Source: Thalassovita gelatinovora (GTDB lineage: Bacteria > Pseudomonadota > Alphaproteobacteria > Rhodobacterales > Rhodobacteraceae). From it: a stretch of 64,000 nt of DNA. The stretch covers positions 1-64,000 of the forward strand of contig NZ_CYSA01000016.1 in the NCBI RefSeq assembly GCF_001458355.1. Reading direction: 5' to 3'. Every line of letters starts with the position of its first letter. The stretch's first letter is position 1. The notes beneath the pieces are model-generated. The model did no database searches. It saw only the letters and a list, made by a program, of their open reading frames with translations, and was not told where the DNA came from. Shown here piece after piece: positions 62,109-64,000 of the stretch. The position numbers and the translations under genes were made by a program.

Positions 62109-63818
62109 ATGCCTGCTAAAATTTCCCGTTCCGACTATGCCGCCATGTACGGCCCGACCACCGGCGACCGGCTGCGGCTGGCCGATACCGACCTGATCAT
62201 CGAGGTGGAAAAAGATTACACCACCTATGGCGAAGAGGTGAAATTCGGCGGTGGCAAGGTGATCCGCGACGGTATGGGCCAATCCCAGGTCACCCGCGCG
62301 GGCGGCGCGGTGGACACCGTGATCACCAACGCGCTGATCGTCGACTGGACGGGCATCTATAAGGCCGATGTCGGCCTCAAAAGTGGCCGCATCGCCAAGA
62401 TCGGCAAGGCCGGCAATCCCGACACCCAACCGGGCGTCGACATCATCGTCGGCCCGGGCACCGAGGTGATCGCGGGCGAAGGCCGGATCCTGACTGCCGG
62501 CGGTTTTGACAGCCATATCCATTTCATCTGCCCGCAACAGATCGAAGAGGCGCTGCATTCGGGGCTGACCACCATGCTGGGCGGTGGCACCGGTCCGGCG
62601 CATGGCACCTTGGCCACCACCTGCACGCCGGGTCCGTGGCATATGGGGCGGATGTTGCAGGCGGCCGACGCCTTCCCGATGAACCTGGCCTTTGCCGGCA
62701 AAGGCAACGCGTCGCTGCCCGCCGCCTTGGAAGAACAGATCAAGGGCGGTGCCTGTGCGCTGAAACTGCACGAAGACTGGGGCACCACCCCGGCCGCGAT
62801 CGATTGCTGCCTGTCGGTGGCCGATGCTTACGACGTGCAGGTGATGATCCATACCGATACGTTGAACGAATCCGGTTTTGTCGAACACACCGTGGCAGCG
62901 ATGAAGGGCCGCACCATCCACGCCTTCCATACCGAAGGCGCGGGCGGCGGTCACGCCCCCGACATCATCAAGATCTGCGGCGAAGACCATGTGCTGCCTT
63001 CATCCACCAACCCGACCCGGCCATTCACCGTCAACACCGTCGATGAACATCTTGATATGCTGATGGTGTGTCACCATCTGGACAAATCGATCCCCGAAGA
63101 CGTCGCCTTTGCCGAAAGCCGGATCCGGCGTGAAACCATCGCCGCCGAAGACATCCTGCATGATATGGGCGCATTTTCGATCATCGCCAGCGACAGTCAG
63201 GCGATGGGACGGGTCGGCGAGGTGCTGATCCGCACTTGGCAAACCGCCGACAAGATGAAGAAACAGCGCGGCCGCCTAGCCGAAGAAACCGGCGACAACG
63301 ACAATTTCCGCGTCCGCCGCTATATCGCCAAATACACCATCAACCCTGCCATTGCCCACGGCATCAGCCACGAAATCGGCAGCATCGAAGAAGGCAAGCG
63401 CGCCGACCTGGTGCTGTGGAACCCGGCCTTTTTCGGGGTGAAACCGGAAATGGTGCTGATGTCAGGCACCATCGTGATGGCACAGATGGGGGATCCGAAC
63501 GCGTCGATCCCGACGCCGCAGCCAGTCTACAGCCGCCCGATGTTTGGCGCCTATGGCCGGTCGGTGGAACAGTCCGCCGTCACCTTCGTATCAGCAGCGG
63601 CGCAGGCCGAAGGCATCGGCGCCACGCTGGGATTGGCGAAACAGACCGTCGCGGTGCAAAACACCCGCAACATCGGCAAGAAAGACCTGAAGCTGAACGA
63701 CGCCACCCCGCAGATCAAGGTAAACCCCGAAACCTATGAGGTGCGCGCCGATGGCGAATTACTGACCTGCCAACCGGCAGAGGTTCTGCCGATGGCACAG
63801 CGCTATTTCATGTTCTAA
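62109..63818 (+). CDS. ureC: UreC, urease alpha (catalytic) subunit
   Basis: The 569-residue subunit binds the two active-site nickels. Seen are HIHFICPQQ (metal histidines), Lys219 in ALKLHEDWG, which is carbamylated in urease, the metal His pair in [10 protein letters not shown] and [14 protein letters not shown], and the active-site flap [20 protein letters not shown] with catalytic His. Residue spacing matches known ureases. It hydrolyses urea to ammonia and carbamate. The stop overlaps the convergent gene at the right edge. Confidence 0.98.
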   Translation: MPAKISRSDYAAMYGPTTGDRLRLADTDLIIEVEKDYTTYGEEVKFGGGKVIRDGMGQSQVTRAGGAVDTVITNALIVDWTGIYKADVGLKSGRIAKIGKAGNPDTQPGVDIIVGPGTEVIAGEGRILTAGGFDSHIHFICPQQIEEALHSGLTTMLGGGTGPAHGTLATTCTPGPWHMGRMLQAADAFPMNLAFAGKGNASLPAALEEQIKGGACALKLHEDWGTTPAAIDCCLSVADAYDVQVMIHTDTLNESGFVEHTVAAMKGRTIHAFHTEGAGGGHAPDIIKICGEDHVLPSSTNPTRPFTVNTVDEHLDMLMVCHHLDKSIPEDVAFAESRIRRETIAAEDILHDMGAFSIIASDSQAMGRVGEVLIRTWQTADKMKKQRGRLAEETGDNDNFRVRRYIAKYTINPAIAHGISHEIGSIEEGKRADLVLWNPAFFGVKPEMVLMSGTIVMAQMGDPNASIPTPQPVYSRPMFGAYGRSVEQSAVTFVSAAAQAEGIGATLGLAKQTVAVQNTRNIGKKDLKLNDATPQIKVNPETYEVRADGELLTCQPAEVLPMAQRYFMF

Positions 63819-64000
63819 TGGCTCAGCGAAGACGACACCAAACGGCGGATCGGCCAACCCGGCCGGTCCAGCTGCGGCCGGATCGGCAGGCAGCGCACGC
63901 TCTGGGTGACCTTTTGATGCCAGAACCGGGGATTGTCCCGAACTTTTTCGGGCAAACGGTCCTTGTCGAACACCATTTCCCGGCGTTCGACCAGTTCGAT
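63815..64000 (-). CDS. C-terminal end of an unidentified protein (gene runs off the right edge)
   Basis: The reverse strand is open for the 61 codons before a TAG that overlaps the ureC stop. Visible residues include [20 protein letters not shown] and [20 protein letters not shown]. Codon use is normal for the genome, which favours a real gene over chance. I do not recognise the family from this tail. Confidence 0.55.
   Translation of the reverse strand: MELVERREMVFDKDRLPEKVRDNPRFWHQKVTQSVRCLPIRPQLDRPGWPIRRLVSSSLSH

Overview
The window is G+C-rich chromosomal DNA from an alphaproteobacterium, almost certainly Rhodobacterales (roseobacter group). The evidence is the 16S rRNA 5' end typical of the group, a 41-residue L36, Tat-dependent MsrP with MsrQ, a cytochrome-fused urate hydroxylase PuuD, a class I PHB synthase and an UrtABCDE-UreDABC urea cluster. 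No transposase, integrase, CRISPR array or phage gene was seen, so this looks like stable core and near-core chromosome rather than an island.

Layout. 1-735: 5' end of a 16S gene reading left, with its leader and promoter. 0.7-3.4 kb: msrQ/msrP, a DUF302 gene behind an FNR-type box, and the remains of an RTX gene. 3.4-10 kb: clpB with a heat-shock type promoter, pyrF, a Nudix hydrolase, dinB and an N-formylglutamate amidohydrolase. 10-14 kb: tRNA-Val, rpmJ, phaC and a secreted caspase-fold/peptidoglycan-binding protein. 14-22.8 kb: a leftward operon with an acyl-CoA ligase, a branched-chain-type ABC importer (LivGHM, binding protein, LivF), a small membrane protein and a phenylacetate-CoA-ligase-like enzyme. 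A divergent PAS sensor kinase and response regulator (23-25.6 kb) are the obvious candidates to control it. 25.7-29.2 kb: WGR protein, histidine phosphatase, and two saccharopine dehydrogenases flanking a SemiSWEET. 29.2-31.3 kb: three tandem copies of a gene for a 99-residue secreted protein. 31.3-36 kb: DUF3775 protein, rmuC, mutL and an RNA methyltransferase. 36-38.3 kb: puuD and a divergent LysR regulator. 38.6-43.6 kb: a large hybrid kinase and a sugar-type ABC pair with a degenerate ATPase. 43.8-53 kb: a complete leftward chemotaxis operon (MCP, STAS, cheY, cheA, two cheW, cheR, cheB and a large coiled-coil protein). 53.5-63.8 kb: tRNA-Met, urtEDCBA reading left and ureDAB-lprI-ureC reading right. 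The window ends in a partial leftward gene.

How it fits together. The Urt importer brings in urea and urease splits it to ammonia. PuuD oxidises urate, whose further breakdown can also yield urea, so purine-nitrogen salvage and urea use both lie within 30 kb. The chemotaxis operon contains every core signalling part but no recognisable cheZ. Its last gene has a DxxxQ motif and a CheZ-like acidic/hydrophobic C-terminal tail, which makes it the most interesting uncharacterised gene here. Other points worth checking are the 740-bp tandem triplication that carries broken tails of the neighbouring DUF3775 gene, a 46-codon gene fitted exactly between urtB and urtC, and an ABC ATPase that has lost most of its nucleotide-hydrolysis motifs.
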